The position numbers and the translations under genes were made by a program. Below the pieces are notes generated by a model. That model was not told where the DNA came from. It saw only the letters and a program-made list of their open reading frames with translations, and searched no databases. 64,000 nt of DNA from Oscillospiraceae bacterium (lineage in GTDB: Bacteria; Bacillota; Clostridia; UMGS1840; HGM11507), in NCBI GenBank assembly GCA_015068525.1, contig SVKJ01000009.1, positions 1 through 64,000 of the forward strand. The letters are read 5' to 3'. Each line of letters begins with the position of its first letter. Positions within the stretch are counted from its first letter, which is position 1. Positions 63,933-64,000 of this stretch are shown piece after piece.

Positions 63933-64000
63933 ATGATAGAAAAAATTCTTTTTAAAAATCAGGATTTGGAATATAAAAAGTTTCACACAAAACTTATGCC
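63933..64000 (+). CDS. DNA alkylation repair protein (AlkD-like), 5' end only
   Basis: The first 22 codons read MIEKILFKNQDLEYKKFHTK then LMP before the window ends. The NxDxxYKxFHxKLMP pattern is the usual start of the AlkD-like family of DNA glycosylases that remove alkylated purines. AAGGAG lies eight bases before the ATG. With so little sequence the family call is provisional. Confidence 0.6.
   Translation, partial: MIEKILFKNQDLEYKKFHTKLM

Overview
This is an AT-rich window (roughly one third G+C, judged by eye) from a spore-forming, low-GC Firmicute, most likely an uncultured member of the Clostridia. Sporulation or germination genes include both dipicolinate synthase subunits, a BofA-like protein, a SpoIID-type cortex protein with peptidoglycan-binding repeats, a GerMN protein and a SpoVB/MurJ-type flippase. 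Housekeeping gene orders are typical of Firmicutes: hrcA-grpE-dnaK-dnaJ-prmA behind a perfect CIRCE operator, yicC-remA-gmk-rpoZ-coaBC, and rpsF-ssb-rpsR. RNase P RNA, a WalRK-like two-component system, mnmG, mreB, a hup-like HU gene, glyS and rsmE are also present.

Layout. 0-0.3 kb: end of an IS3-family element and short repeats. 0.3-5.9 kb: a NifX-like protein, then an AraC regulator divergent from a catabolic-looking cluster (SDR, type I dehydroquinase-like protein, Gfo/Idh/MocA, quinone-oxidoreductase-like MDR, MBL hydrolase). 5.9-9.4 kb: accessory zone with a HAD pseudogene broken by a tiny palindrome, two secreted or anchored proteins, a zinc-ribbon protein and four consecutive small HTH genes. 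9.4-16.2 kb: clpE, an orphan ABC ATPase, spore or cell-wall proteins, TSCPD protein and M20 amidohydrolase. 16.3-24.2 kb: HAD hydrolase, a transposase scrap, an HTH gene with a possible small RNA, bofA-yaaL, walK-walR-mnmG, mreB. 24.4-36.7 kb: flippase, HU, a small repeat-bounded element, degV, mrp, rsmE, glyS, aconitase-family hydratase, polysaccharide deacetylase, Rieske-type oxidoreductase. 36.8-42.2 kb: a Tet(M)-like GTPase fused to a Rae1/YacP-type nuclease domain, followed by a small island carrying a RAYT transposase that is frameshifted at a slippery heptamer. 42.3-48 kb: heat-shock operon. 48-48.9 kb: a gene-poor stretch with two convergent consensus promoters around a 31-residue membrane peptide (candidate type I toxin-antitoxin locus), a tandem repeat and a 27-residue YqzL-like protein. 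49-54.8 kb: housekeeping operons. 55-59 kb: exopolysaccharide control genes (YveK-like, BY-kinase, PHP phosphatase, CapD-like dehydratase). 59-62.2 kb: AraC regulator with a second MDR plus Gfo/Idh pair. 62.3-63.8 kb: dipicolinate synthase. 63.9 kb to the edge: start of an AlkD-like gene.

The most promising unusual items are the convergent-promoter small-peptide locus at 48.0-48.4 kb, the GTPase-nuclease fusion at 36.8-39.4 kb, and the REP-like palindromes that recur both between genes and inside RAYT coding sequence. All promoters, operators and hairpins were found by eye. Product names rest on recognised motifs, not on database searches.
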